Assembly (NCBI RefSeq): GCF_002160755.1
Contig: NZ_NFLE01000043.1
Span: forward strand, 1 to 32,955
Direction of reading: 5' to 3'
Length of the DNA: 32,955 bases
Source of the DNA: Lachnoclostridium sp. An14
Lineage (GTDB): Bacteria > Bacillota > Clostridia > Lachnospirales > Lachnospiraceae
Shown: piece after piece, positions 25,148-32,955 of the stretch
Layout of the letters: the number at the start of each line of letters is the position of its first letter
Position numbering within the stretch: position 1 is the first letter of the stretch
Position numbers and translations under genes: made by a program
The notes under the pieces: model-generated
The model's database searches: none
Seen by the model: only the letters and a program-made list of their open reading frames with translations
Told to the model about the DNA's origin: nothing

Positions 25148-25178
25148 GGTCCCTCCTGTAATTTTCGATTTTTCCTAT

Positions 25179-25184
25179 ATCATA
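25179..25184 (-). promoter_or_regulatory. Candidate extended -10 box for the sortase operon
   Basis: TGA-TATGAT on the minus strand, 32 bp before the start codon. The -35 region is poor; a TTGACG further upstream (about 25216-25221) is not at the right spacing. Confidence 0.4.
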
Positions 25185-25250
25185 TCAGATTTTGAGTCAG
25201 AATACCACCTATATTTGTCGTCAACGGGTATGCTGAGCCGGCAGGCACGC

Positions 25251-25295
25251 GGGGAATCGGGGAGAAAAAATGGGGAAACGGGGATGGGAAACGGG
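25251..25295 (+). other. G-quadruplex-like G-tract cluster
   Basis: Four runs of four G (25251-25254, 25259-25262, 25272-25275, 25280-25283) with loops of 4, 9 and 4 nt, followed by two GGG runs. It lies upstream of the sortase promoter; the C-rich strand is the sortase coding strand. Confidence 0.55.
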
Positions 25296-25299
25296 ATCT

Positions 25300-25520
25300 T
25301 CCGGCAGAAAAATCCCCAGGGATTCCCGGCGAAAGCCTCGTATATCCAACGGTTTTCGGGAAATCGGAAACTGACAGACGGCCGGGGCAGAGGCAAATAG
25401 CCTGAGGGGTTCCCGGATGGAAAAATAAGAAAATAGTTGCACCATTGCCAGAAGTTTCCAGGATTTTAGAAAAGCAGGAATCGCGGGCCGAAGGGGCTGC
25501 TCCCGGGGCGGATTTAAAAA
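25300..25520. other. Intergenic stretch without a supported gene
   Basis: Between the G-tract cluster and repeat copy E. Open frames exist on the minus strand but they run through the tandem repeat and lack ribosome sites; no gene is supported. Confidence 0.55.
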
Positions 25521-25529
25521 GCGCGCGGG

Positions 25530-25750
25530 TGGCATACACGCCTGCTGGAGAACGGCTGTGCCGGCAGTTTGGTTCCGGCGCGCGGGATGCGGCTGTGCCA
25601 GCAGATTGGTTCCGGCGCGCGGAATGCGACTGCGCCAGCAGATTGGTTCCGGCGCGCGGGATGCAGACGCGCTGGCAACCAGTTTCCTTTCCGCGGAGCG
25701 CGGCTGCGCCGGAAATTTTTGTGGCATAGGGGACGCCCTTTCCTGTGAAA
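25530..25750 (+). repeat. Dispersed palindromic repeat, copy E, with internal 37-bp tandem amplification
   Basis: The 5' module (GCATACACGCCTGCTGGAG, CGGCTGTGCCGGCAG) and the 3' module (TTTCCTTT, CCGCGGAGCGCGGCTG, TTTTTGTGGCATAGGGGACGC) match a full repeat. Between them, three units of 37 bp (25571-25607, 25608-25644, 25645-25681), starting GGTTCCGGCGCGCGG, amplify the central GGCTGYGCCAGCAG hairpin module. Confidence 0.8.
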
Positions 25751-25754
25751 TGGA

Positions 25755-25784
25755 AAGGACCCGGCCGAATGCGGCCGGGCCTTT
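25755..25784. terminator. Terminator after the surface-protein gene
   Basis: CCCGGCCG, AATG loop, CGGCCGGG: an 8-bp perfect stem, extended by AAAGG/CCTTT with one bulged base. It lies about 35 bp after the surface-protein stop (minus strand) and has a T5 tract on the plus strand. Confidence 0.65.
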
Positions 25785-25816
25785 TTCAGAAACACGGTGT
25801 TGCTGTACTGTGCTTT

Positions 25817-27685
25817 TTAGTTTTCTTCTTTCCGTTTTCTCACAGAGGCGAGCGCCAGGAAGATACCAGCGAAAAGCATGGTCACCTGCGTCCGGATCGG
25901 CTGCTGGCCGGTCTTTGGCAGAGGCGCCAACGGCACGCTGTCCTCGTCGATCACGAAACTGGTTCCGCCATCGGGAAGGGGCGCTAAGGGCACCGCGTCC
26001 TCGTCAATGGTCACCCCAGGGCCGCTGGTAGCAGGCGCATAGGGACTGCCGCCGCCGGAACTGCTGCCGCCGCTGCTGGAGCCGGAACCATTGCCGCCTC
26101 CCGGGTTGTCATCACCGCCAGGAGTGCTGGGGTTGTCAGGATCTTCTCCGCCAGGATTATCGGGATCCTCACCGCCGGTAGTTTCAAAGTACGCGGTGAA
26201 GGTCATGTCATCCTCAAAGGAAGTTGCCTTTAACGCTTCCGTCGTGCTGTAGACCGTTCCGTTCTGATCCTGCCAGTGAGCGAAACGGTAGCCGTCGGCG
26301 GGGGTGATGGTGACTGCCGCGTTGGGAGCCAACGCGTCATCCTCCTCGGCTCTGCTCCTGATTTCGTATACGTCCTGAGTACCGCCATTGATGGTACCCT
26401 GACTTGCATCGCTCAGTCTGTAGGTGAAAATAACCTGGTACTTATCCGGCTTTCCGTCGGGCTTAGTAGGATCATTTTCATTGCCTTTTTCATCTTTGCT
26501 GTAGTATACGTTTACGATGTTGCTCTCGTTGTCGTCCGTCACATACAGATCTGTCGCGTGAGTGAAGGCATACCCTTCAATATCAATCTTTTCATCGTTT
26601 CCGTTGATATAAGCCTCAAATTCCGTATCCTTGATCTGCGGCTCTGCGATCTCAAGATTGGTATCCTCATCAATATAGTGAACGGTGTATGTCTGTTTCT
26701 GCTTTCCGTCAAATCTCACGGTAAACGTGCGCTGGGTTCCACTTATATCCGTCTCTTTATCGTCGACTCCCATCTCCTTGAAAATGGTGTAGCCTAACGG
26801 GGCGGGAACGTCCCATTTCTTACTGTCTTCCGTGTATCCGGGATTCGGCTTTGCTTCCGGAACGTCGCTTGCTGTAAGCATATATTTTCCGTCTTCTCTC
26901 CAACTTCCCTCTGCCGTTCCGTCATCCGTAAGGGTGATCGTCTTTTCTACCTTGGCATTATCCGTTTCAGTGAATGTTCCGTTTACCGCTTCGAAAACGA
27001 TGGTGAGCTGATACATATCCGGGATCTGATCTTTATTTTTGTCAGTACCATAGTGGAATGTTATCACAGCATTGCTATACATATGGAAAAGGAAACTCTC
27101 CTTTGTACCTTGATCGCTGTTTGTGCCACCATTTCCTGAAAAGACCAGCTTGCCAAATACATAATCTTCTTTATCCCGCTTTTCTACTCTGACAAGCTCT
27201 CCTTCCGCAACATTCTCTCTGCTCTGCGTTTCATCAACAACCGTCGTACTGTTTCCGTTCTCATCGTGGTATACGTGCTGTACCGTCAGTTTATAAGGAG
27301 ATTTTCCATACGTATAGGTGTACACATCTCCATCGTTCGCCTTTGTAAAGACAAAGGGTACATTGGAGCTCCATGCGCCTGCTTCATAACCGGAATCCGG
27401 TTTATCACCTGCCTCAGGAAGATTTACTGACGCCCATTCGCCTGTTATTGTGACGTATTCTTCAATGTCCTCTGTCGTACCGTCATTCCACTGACCATTC
27501 ACCACTTTGTAGGTGACCTTGATCTGATCCTTGTCGGCGACACCGTCGTGATTGCGGTCAGCATCATAGTAGAGTTTCAGCACTACTGTACCAGCCGGCA
27601 TATTGAACTGGAGCATATCTTGTGTGAAAATCGTAGGATTATACTCACTGGCAGTGCTGATCATATGCATCTCTCCTGCGTACAC
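25817..27685 (-). pseudogene. C-terminal part of LPKTG surface protein (severed by in-frame TGA)
   Basis: 622 residues if read from GTG 27685, which has only a weak GAGG upstream. It is in the same frame as the 27701-31042 gene, separated by a TGA and five codons. It contains MucBP-like repeat modules (QHVYHDENGN and related), an InlB B-repeat-like segment (GYRFAHWQDQNGTVY), a Gly/Ser-rich spacer, two copies of IDED-[AS]-VPLAPLP, and a sorting signal: LPKTG, hydrophobic helix, basic tail RKRKEEN. It has no signal peptide, so alone it could not be exported and anchored. This is most simply the displaced C-terminus of one gene inactivated by a nonsense change; readthrough or an assembly error are alternatives. 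Confidence 0.75.
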
Positions 27686-27700
27686 ATAGCCCTCGTCATT

Positions 27701-27703
27701 TCA
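27701..27703 (-). other. In-frame TGA splitting the LPKTG surface protein
   Basis: The codons read ACG-GTA-CGC-GCC-TGA-AAT-GAC-GAG-GGC-TAT. Module alignment runs straight across it: ITVRA(stop)NDEGYVYAG matches VRVEKRDKEDYVFGK of the next module, with the stop facing Arg. A CGA-to-TGA change would explain it. Confidence 0.85.
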
Positions 27704-30700
27704 GGCGCGTACCGTGATTAGAGAATTATTCTCTACTGAACCATTGCTCAACGGATCGATGATCATTTTTTCCCGATTCCCATTTTTATCAAGATAGATG
27801 TGCTGTATCTGCAACGTGTACTTGGCCCGCGAAATTAACTCCCATGTACCGGTAAATACGACTGATTTCTCCGGCATAGAGAATTTCCCGTTTTCTACGG
27901 TTACATCCTCCGATGTCCAACCGCTGAATTTCCAGGTGCCGATTTCATTCGTCACTGTTGTGTCAGCTGTATAAGTCGTATCAACCGATACATCTTCTTT
28001 CGGTACGTATTCGTTCTGTTCCGGTAATACGAAATCCACGTTCTGAGGAATCGCTCCATCAAACCGATAGGTTACAGAATACGTCTCTGCAGGCTCATAC
28101 TTTGCATAAAAAGAGGCAAATCCTGCAACCGTTATGGTATTGCCCGCCTTTTCAGAAAAACTGGAATCTTTATACCATCCATCAAATTTGTATTTCTGCC
28201 CATCCAAGGTCTCGATCGCGTTATAGGAATATCCGTCCGTTACGAAAGAGCCGGTTGACGTTACGGTGCTATTGATCGCAACGGAATCCCCTTTGGTATG
28301 GGTTCTCGTACTGGTTATTGTGCTGCCATCCGGCATACGCACAGAATACTCTAAGCCAACTTTATTGTCTCTGTCCAGTGTAATTGCACCATCTACGTGC
28401 AGAACCGTATCATTTTTGATGATTTCATAATCATATCCCACGGATGGACTGGCGTATGACAGCGTAGTCCAGTTAAGATTATACTTCCAGGAACTGTCAT
28501 AGTCCTCATAAACCTTAGCTAAGCCTTTTCGAATGGAATCGTCTGTCGGCCCCGCGACAATGTAAGCCTCCAAATTATTCAGATCGTTTGGAACATACCA
28601 CCGTGAACTTGCAGTAAACCCATCCGGAACGATTACCTTTCCAGGTGTAACAACCGGTTTATAATCCGGGCCAGCATACATATAAGACGTTGCTGCCGTC
28701 TCCGTATTGGAATGATCTTCTAACAGGAAATAGAACAATGCGTCATACGTAAATACCGCATAATATTCTGTGTCTCCCGTAACCACCGGAAGATCCGCCT
28801 CCAATTTGTATTCTTTGGAATTCGGTTCCGTGGCCCAACCGGCAAACGTGGCTTTGCCATTTACGCCATTTCTGGTGGGAGTACCATTTTTATACTGGGG
28901 TTTCTCTCCCTCTTGAACCATATCTGTGGATGACAAATTCCCATTGATATACCATTCAACCTTGAACTGTTTTTTCGGCTGCACAACGGTAATGGTTACG
29001 CTTTCCTCTTTCCAACCTCTTATTGTGTAATATTTATGGGTAATTTTCGCTGTTCCCGCAGCATTTGCAGAAAGCGTAGCGAAATGGTTTCCAGTATCTT
29101 TCACGGATACAACCGACGGATCACTGGATATCCACTCATGAGAAATTGAAAGCTGATTAGAGATAACATTCACCTTATCTCCAACTTTCATCTCCATATT
29201 TTCAAATGGCAGCCAAATTCCATAGCCAACATAAGCATAAATGCTGAAATGTTCCGCCTCAAAAGAAATTTCAGAAATCATTTCTGCCTCTGGAACTTCA
29301 ACTGTATTACTAACCGTCTCAACCTTCCGGACATCCTCTGCTTTGAATGTTTCCTGCTGCAAGGCAACTTGTTCCTTGGCCTGAAGATCGCTGTCCTGTA
29401 CCGTTTCCACATACATCACTTCAACGGAATCCGCAGTCTGGCTCTCCTCCTCAACAATCTGTCCGGAGAAGGTCACTTCCACCTTCCTGCTGCCGCCCCA
29501 AATCTCGGAATCCAGCAGCTGGTCTCCCAGCCAGAGGTTGATGTCGTAGGCGTATACGGAGGTTACCGCTTTGCCGTCCTCGCTGGCGGACTCTGCGACC
29601 TCATCCTCCACCTCCTGGCTGACTCTGGCGGCGGTGGCGGTTACGCCGGCGGGGAGTACGCCTTCCCCGGCGCGGATGGTGATCACCATTCCGTCATCCA
29701 TGGTGAGCACCTGCTCAAAGGCGGGATGTTCTCCGCTTTCCGTCATCACCACGTCGATGCTCTGCTCCTCGGACACTTCCGGTACGTTGTACCAGACGGT
29801 CTGGGAACCGTCGCCGTTGTCTGTGACGGTGTCGGCTGTGAGTTCTTCACCGTTGGCAAGAACGGTGTCCACGGTATAGCCGATCTGGTTCTTTACACCA
29901 AAGTATAGATCTTCTCCGTCCTCTACCCCTCTCGGCCCGTCGATGATTCTAGCGGCGCCTTCCGGAGCGATGGAGTAGCGAATCTCCCATCCTTCTACGT
30001 CATCTAACGCGTGCAGTTTGTTCAATGTGGAGCTGTACAGTTTCGCCGTGCTGCTCCAGCCGATGGCTACCAGGTCTCCGTAGTTGGGTTTCGCCGCGGT
30101 GGGGATCTCCGGCTCTGTGGCTACCAGCTCGTTTCCCTCCGTGGGAAGCTCCTCAGGATCGGCAGGGGTTTTCGTCTCATCCACAGGCGCGGTGGTCTCA
30201 TCCGCCGTGGTGGTTTCCTCCGGATCCGTGTTTCCGTCCGCGGGTAGGCTGCCGTCTGTCTCATCCGGATCTTCGCTCTCGTCCCCGGACGGCGCAGAGG
30301 CCTCCGGCAGATCTGACGGGGTCGCCAGCTCATCGCCGGGAACTGCCACAAAGGCAGCCACATTGGGGCTCATGGAAACCGTCAGCTCAGACTCTGTGGC
30401 CACCGGATCCGTTTCGGGAGTCTCCGGCTCCGTCTCATCCGGGACCTCTGCCGGAGTTTCCGGCTCCACCGGATCAGAAATCACATTGACCTCCTCATCG
30501 CCGAAGGTGCTCTCATAACTTCTCACCGTAACCCGGTCTGTCTTTTTTATCTTTTCCTCTCCATCCGCCGTATAGCTGATGTAAGAACGGAATGAGATGG
30601 TCTCGTCACTGTTGTTCACATACAGGAAAATGATCTCCTCATCCCCTGTCACCGCGTACATATCGTCCGCATCCTCCGGCAGACGGACAAATACGCGCAT

Positions 30701-31042
30701 TTCCGCGTTCACGTCTCCTCCCTCTAAGTCGGGATAAGCCTCGTAAAGCGTTCCCGTTCCAAAGAGGTAGCCCTTAAATTCCTCCGCCTTTCCGGCGGTA
30801 AAATTCAGGTCGTCCGGCGTCACCACGTTTCCCGATGCAATCGCATCCTCAACGGCAGCAACCAAATCGGCGCCCCGCATCTCAAACGCGACTTCTGTGG
30901 AAGCTCCTGCCGCGTAAGCCGTGTTCAGATCCGCGATCACATTGGTGCAGATCATGGCCAGAGCCAGCAGGAATGACGTCAGACGTTTGGAGGAGAAGAT
31001 CCGGCGGTTCTTCCTTCCTCTGGACTTTTTGTGTCCTTCCAT
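27701..31042 (-). CDS. Large modular surface protein, N-terminal part (1,113 residues)
   Basis: Signal peptide with basic start, helix, and cleavage near AYA-AG (about residue 45). Then a unique domain (about 46-185), an acidic Pro/Thr/Glu-rich stalk (about 190-325), a domain ending FEAEHFSIYAYVGYG, a Big2-like Ig fold (about 645-715), InlB B-repeat (Flg_new)-like segments (FAGWATEPNSKEY, FDGWYKDSSF), a SHIRT-like module (VTYRFDGAIPQNVDFVLPE ... WKFSGWTSEDV) and the start of a MucBP-like module (QIQHIYLDKNGN), within which a TGA stops it. Homologous modules continue in frame downstream. AAAGGAGAG precedes ATG 31042. As read it would be secreted but not anchored. The middle of the gene is visibly more AT-rich than either end. 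Confidence 0.8.
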   Translation of the reverse strand: MEGHKKSRGRKNRRIFSSKRLTSFLLALAMICTNVIADLNTAYAAGASTEVAFEMRGADLVAAVEDAIASGNVVTPDDLNFTAGKAEEFKGYLFGTGTLYEAYPDLEGGDVNAEMRVFVRLPEDADDMYAVTGDEEIIFLYVNNSDETISFRSYISYTADGEEKIKKTDRVTVRSYESTFGDEEVNVISDPVEPETPAEVPDETEPETPETDPVATESELTVSMSPNVAAFVAVPGDELATPSDLPEASAPSGDESEDPDETDGSLPADGNTDPEETTTADETTAPVDETKTPADPEELPTEGNELVATEPEIPTAAKPNYGDLVAIGWSSTAKLYSSTLNKLHALDDVEGWEIRYSIAPEGAARIIDGPRGVEDGEDLYFGVKNQIGYTVDTVLANGEELTADTVTDNGDGSQTVWYNVPEVSEEQSIDVVMTESGEHPAFEQVLTMDDGMVITIRAGEGVLPAGVTATAARVSQEVEDEVAESASEDGKAVTSVYAYDINLWLGDQLLDSEIWGGSRKVEVTFSGQIVEEESQTADSVEVMYVETVQDSDLQAKEQVALQQETFKAEDVRKVETVSNTVEVPEAEMISEISFEAEHFSIYAYVGYGIWLPFENMEMKVGDKVNVISNQLSISHEWISSDPSVVSVKDTGNHFATLSANAAGTAKITHKYYTIRGWKEESVTITVVQPKKQFKVEWYINGNLSSTDMVQEGEKPQYKNGTPTRNGVNGKATFAGWATEPNSKEYKLEADLPVVTGDTEYYAVFTYDALFYFLLEDHSNTETAATSYMYAGPDYKPVVTPGKVIVPDGFTASSRWYVPNDLNNLEAYIVAGPTDDSIRKGLAKVYEDYDSSWKYNLNWTTLSYASPSVGYDYEIIKNDTVLHVDGAITLDRDNKVGLEYSVRMPDGSTITSTRTHTKGDSVAINSTVTSTGSFVTDGYSYNAIETLDGQKYKFDGWYKDSSFSEKAGNTITVAGFASFYAKYEPAETYSVTYRFDGAIPQNVDFVLPEQNEYVPKEDVSVDTTYTADTTVTNEIGTWKFSGWTSEDVTVENGKFSMPEKSVVFTGTWELISRAKYTLQIQHIYLDKNGNREKMIIDPLSNGSVENNSLITVRA

Positions 31043-31130
31043 ACCACTTCTCTCCTTTCCTTTTCACAAATGAATTCAGCGGTTCATTTGCAGTTTTTGA
31101 CAGAAATACCATAGGTTTCCCGTCCCTCTC

Positions 31131-31159
31131 AGAATAGCATATTTTTCATTACATAACAA
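31131..31159 (-). promoter_or_regulatory. Promoter of the surface-protein gene
   Basis: On the minus strand: TTGTTA (31159-31154), 17-bp spacer, TATTCT (31136-31131), giving a leader of about 80 nt that contains AAATGAA/TTCATTT pairing. Confidence 0.6.
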
Positions 31160-31334
31160 GTTACATCCATCTATTTTCTCTGAAATTGTTTCACGAATTT
31201 CCATCCATAAATTCCCATATTTTGTTTATAATTTTGAATTATCATCAATATATAGTGGTTTTTCACAAACTACTCGGTTTCAAAAATCTCCAAAAACAAA
31301 TTTGGCCAAAAATGGGTAATTTGTATTGCAAAAA
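31160..31334. other. AT-rich intergenic stretch
   Basis: No gene is supported. It is clearly AT-richer than its surroundings and lies between the surface-protein promoter and repeat copy D. Confidence 0.5.
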
Positions 31335-31456
31335 GTGTGAGTTTGCCGCACACTCGCGCCGGAGCGCGGCTGCGCCAGCAGCCATTTTCCTTTGCGCGGA
31401 GTGTGCCTCCTTGCGGAGCATTCTTGTTTAACAGGAAACGAAGTTTCCTGTTAAAC
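31335..31456 (+). repeat. Dispersed palindromic repeat, copy D (full length)
   Basis: 122 bp, about 94% identical to copy B. It ends in a perfect 14-bp inverted repeat (GTTTAACAGGAAAC, GAA, GTTTCCTGTTAAAC). A short A-run flanks each end, as for copy B. Confidence 0.9.
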
Positions 31457-31502
31457 AAAAAAGCTGTCATTTCTCAGCAACTGATCTGCTGAAAAATGAC
31501 AG
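31457..31502 (-). terminator. Terminator of the rpn genes
   Basis: GCTGTCATTT, one mismatch, TCAGCA, 7-nt loop, TGCTGA, mismatch, AAATGACAGC: a 16-bp stem followed, on the minus strand, by TTTTTTG. It lies 35 bp after the stop of the short tail gene. Confidence 0.9.
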
Positions 31503-31537
31503 CCAAATATCACAATATGGGCCCATCCCATCCATCT

Positions 31538-31780
31538 TTACCGCTGTTCTCTCCGGTGACCCCCGGTTTCCTTTTTCCGGCAGTCCTTCGCCGGGGAGCC
31601 TTCGCCGGAAAGCGTTCTCTTTAACTCATGAATCTGCTTTCGGGACAGCCTGGAATACCTCATAATTTTTTCGTCCGGCTCCCTGTGACGCAGCATCTCC
31701 AGGGCAATCTCTTTTTGGGTTTCTTTTCTCCCTTTTGCCACCCCCTGCGCCTCCACATAATCAAACATACTGCCCGCCAT
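31538..31780 (-). CDS. Stand-alone copy of the Rpn C-terminal tail (80 residues), possible remnant or antitoxin
   Basis: The protein (MAGSMFDYVEAQGVAKG ... ALEMLRHREPDEKIMRYSRL ...) repeats the C-terminal tail of the Rpn protein encoded just upstream (DYVEAQGMEKG ... ALEMLRHGEPDEKIMQYLKL ...). Stretches of up to 20 identical bases (for example around 31743-31761) point to a recent duplication. It lies in the same frame as the rpn gene, after TAG and nine sense codons, and the similarity begins before its ATG. The ribosome site is weak (GGGAAGAAGAA). It may be the remnant of a second tandem rpn gene, or an expressed small protein able to bind the full-length protein. Both readings are inference. 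Confidence 0.55.
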   Translation of the reverse strand: MAGSMFDYVEAQGVAKGRKETQKEIALEMLRHREPDEKIMRYSRLSRKQIHELKRTLSGEGSPAKDCRKKETGGHRREQR

Positions 31781-31807
31781 TTCTTCTTCCCACCGCCCTT
31801 TCCGTCG

Positions 31808-32767
31808 CTATCCTCTGCCGTTCTTCTTTCTTAAGTGATTGATTTCCTTTAATGACAGCTTTAGATACTGCATGATCTTTTCATCCGGTTCTCCATGACG
31901 CAGCATCTCCAGAGCAGTAAGTTCTTTGAGTTCTTCTCTCCCTTTCTCCATCCCTTGCGCAATTCCTTTCTCCATCCCCTGCGCCTCCACATAATCCCAA
32001 ATTTTGCACATCGTCATTTCTCCCTTCTCTTTCATCTCCGCCGCCGCGGACAGCATCGTGTCAAACCGCTCATCCCCGGAAAACACCCGCAGGAAGTGCA
32101 GCAGTTCTTCCGGATGGCAAATCTCATACCTGTTTTTCCGGAATTCCTCAAACCGGCCCTCCCGGACGGCGGAAAAATACTCCGCCACCACCCGGAAATC
32201 GGACTGAAACCGGGCCCGCACCTCCGGGGGCAGGAAGGCCACATCCACCACATTGATGTGGGGATTGGAAATGAGGGCGGCCAGGCCCTCCTTTTCCGGC
32301 AGGCCGGACAGCTCCAGGGCGCCCGCAGCCGTAAACGGCCCGCCCCACCTCTGCTCCGTCCCAAAATGCAGCACCAGGGTAATCACCGGGCGCAGCGGCC
32401 TCTTTCTGCCTTTCCGGCCACAGCTGCGGCCATTTTCAGCCCCGCGGCGCCGGCGGCTGTCCAGCTGGCCGCGGTAGGAGGCGTAGTCGTAGCCCATGAC
32501 CCGAAACACCATATCCGCGTCCACCCGGCTCTGGTTCTCGATCCCCCAGACCGCCGGGAAAGGGCCGCAAAACGAGTGTTTCACCACGTCCCGCTCCTGC
32601 TGGCGCAGGGCTCCCTCCTCGTCCTTATAGTGAGTGGCCGAGGGTCCGTCTGTCAAATCCGACGGCTCTAAAAACCGCTCTCCCCGGAATACCAGCACGT
32701 TAATAATATCCGCGAACACGTCCCCATGGCGCTCCAAAACCTTTTCCGCCAGATCCATATTTCCCAT
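31808..32767 (-). CDS. Rpn-family recombination-promoting nuclease / PD-(D/E)XK transposase-like protein
   Basis: 319 residues. ATG 32767 is chosen because GGAGG lies six bases upstream and the protein then starts MGNMDLAEKVLERHGDVFADIINVLVFRG, the usual family start; a longer frame to 32800 has no ribosome site. The nuclease core shows FADIIN (D20), GIENQ (E77-x-Q79), VFRVMGYDYASY and PVITLVLHFGTEQRWGGP, typical of the Rpn/YhgA-like group. A basic, low-complexity insert (RRRRGAENGRSCGRKGRKR) interrupts the core. The tail carries Glu-Lys-Gly repeats and ends LSLKEINHLRKKNGRG. Rpn proteins are DNA nucleases linked to RecA-independent recombination and phage defence. The next ORF repeats its tail in frame. 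Confidence 0.88.
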   Translation of the reverse strand: MGNMDLAEKVLERHGDVFADIINVLVFRGERFLEPSDLTDGPSATHYKDEEGALRQQERDVVKHSFCGPFPAVWGIENQSRVDADMVFRVMGYDYASYRGQLDSRRRRGAENGRSCGRKGRKRPLRPVITLVLHFGTEQRWGGPFTAAGALELSGLPEKEGLAALISNPHINVVDVAFLPPEVRARFQSDFRVVAEYFSAVREGRFEEFRKNRYEICHPEELLHFLRVFSGDERFDTMLSAAAEMKEKGEMTMCKIWDYVEAQGMEKGIAQGMEKGREELKELTALEMLRHGEPDEKIMQYLKLSLKEINHLRKKNGRG

Positions 32768-32935
32768 ACCAAACCTCCGTTTCCTGGGCGGCTGTCCCAC
32801 ATTTGTAATCGGTTAGCCATAGTTTACTGTTGTTCTGTGTGGATGTTCGTCCCAGAAATTCCGATGGGACTAAATGGACGGCCCGAAGGGGCCATTTCCG
32901 CCTCAGACCGGGGCGGCTGAACTGTTATGGAAATG

Positions 32936-32941
32936 ATTATA
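32936..32941 (-). promoter_or_regulatory. Extended -10 box of the rpn gene
   Basis: TGC-TATAAT on the minus strand; the -35 region would lie beyond the right edge of the window. Leader about 160 nt. Confidence 0.55.
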
Positions 32942-32955
32942 GCACATTATCTAGT

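Noticed and set aside
27701-27703. TGA as selenocysteine codon
   Set aside because: The aligned residue is Arg in a structural repeat, not a redox site, and I saw no clear selenocysteine-insertion hairpin just downstream. TGA is a normal stop elsewhere here, for example at 4237-4239.

Overview
The window most resembles a moderately high-GC gut Clostridium of the Lachnospiraceae (Bacillota). This is inferred from gene content: strong AGGAGG ribosome binding sites, ATGA-coupled operons, a LysM/GH18 spore-type hydrolase, choline-binding-type repeats, clostridial class B sortase, LPKTG surface protein, DUF4860-like pilin-operon protein and an Rpn-family nuclease. No rRNA, tRNA, insertion sequence or CRISPR array was seen. 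The left edge cuts a permease gene; the right edge lies in the promoter of the rpn gene.

Layout. (1) 1-8.5 kb, metabolism and cell wall: permease tail, an asparagine synthetase-like protein whose glutaminase nucleophile Cys2 is Ser, an AbgB-like M20 amidohydrolase, a convergent LysM-GH18 hydrolase, a secreted cell-wall-binding-repeat protein and a PepD-like dipeptidase. (2) 8.6-13.8 kb, sucrose locus on the minus strand: LacI-family repressor, EIIBCA sucrose PTS and GH32 sucrose-6-phosphate hydrolase. Two LacI-type operators flank the PTS promoter and one lies at the repressor promoter. Between repressor and PTS gene are a terminator and about 20 copies of a 13-bp tandem repeat. (3) 14.1-15.7 kb: a MATE exporter with a long leader. 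(4) 16.1-21.0 kb: a compact type IV pilus-like operon (transglutaminase-like exported protein, PilC-like platform, four small single-TM pilin-like proteins, PilT-like ATPase) with no PilB, PilD or recognisable major pilin. (5) 21.2-31.0 kb on the minus strand: a three-domain c-di-GMP enzyme coupled to a class B sortase, and a roughly 1,740-codon LPKTG surface protein cut in two by an in-frame TGA. (6) 31.5-32.8 kb: an Rpn nuclease followed in the same frame, after a TAG, by a second copy of its C-terminal tail.

The structure least explained by known features is a family of about 120-bp GC-rich palindromic intergenic repeats. Full, truncated, inverted and internally amplified copies occur at seven places, and several lie in predicted 5' leaders (MATE, pilus operon). 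A related short hairpin sits in the leader of the cell-wall-binding protein.

The sucrose genes form an inducible uptake and hydrolysis module. The pilus-like operon, c-di-GMP enzyme, sortase and LPKTG protein form a surface/adhesion block; their functional link is inferred from proximity only. All assignments come from reading the sequence; no database search was run.
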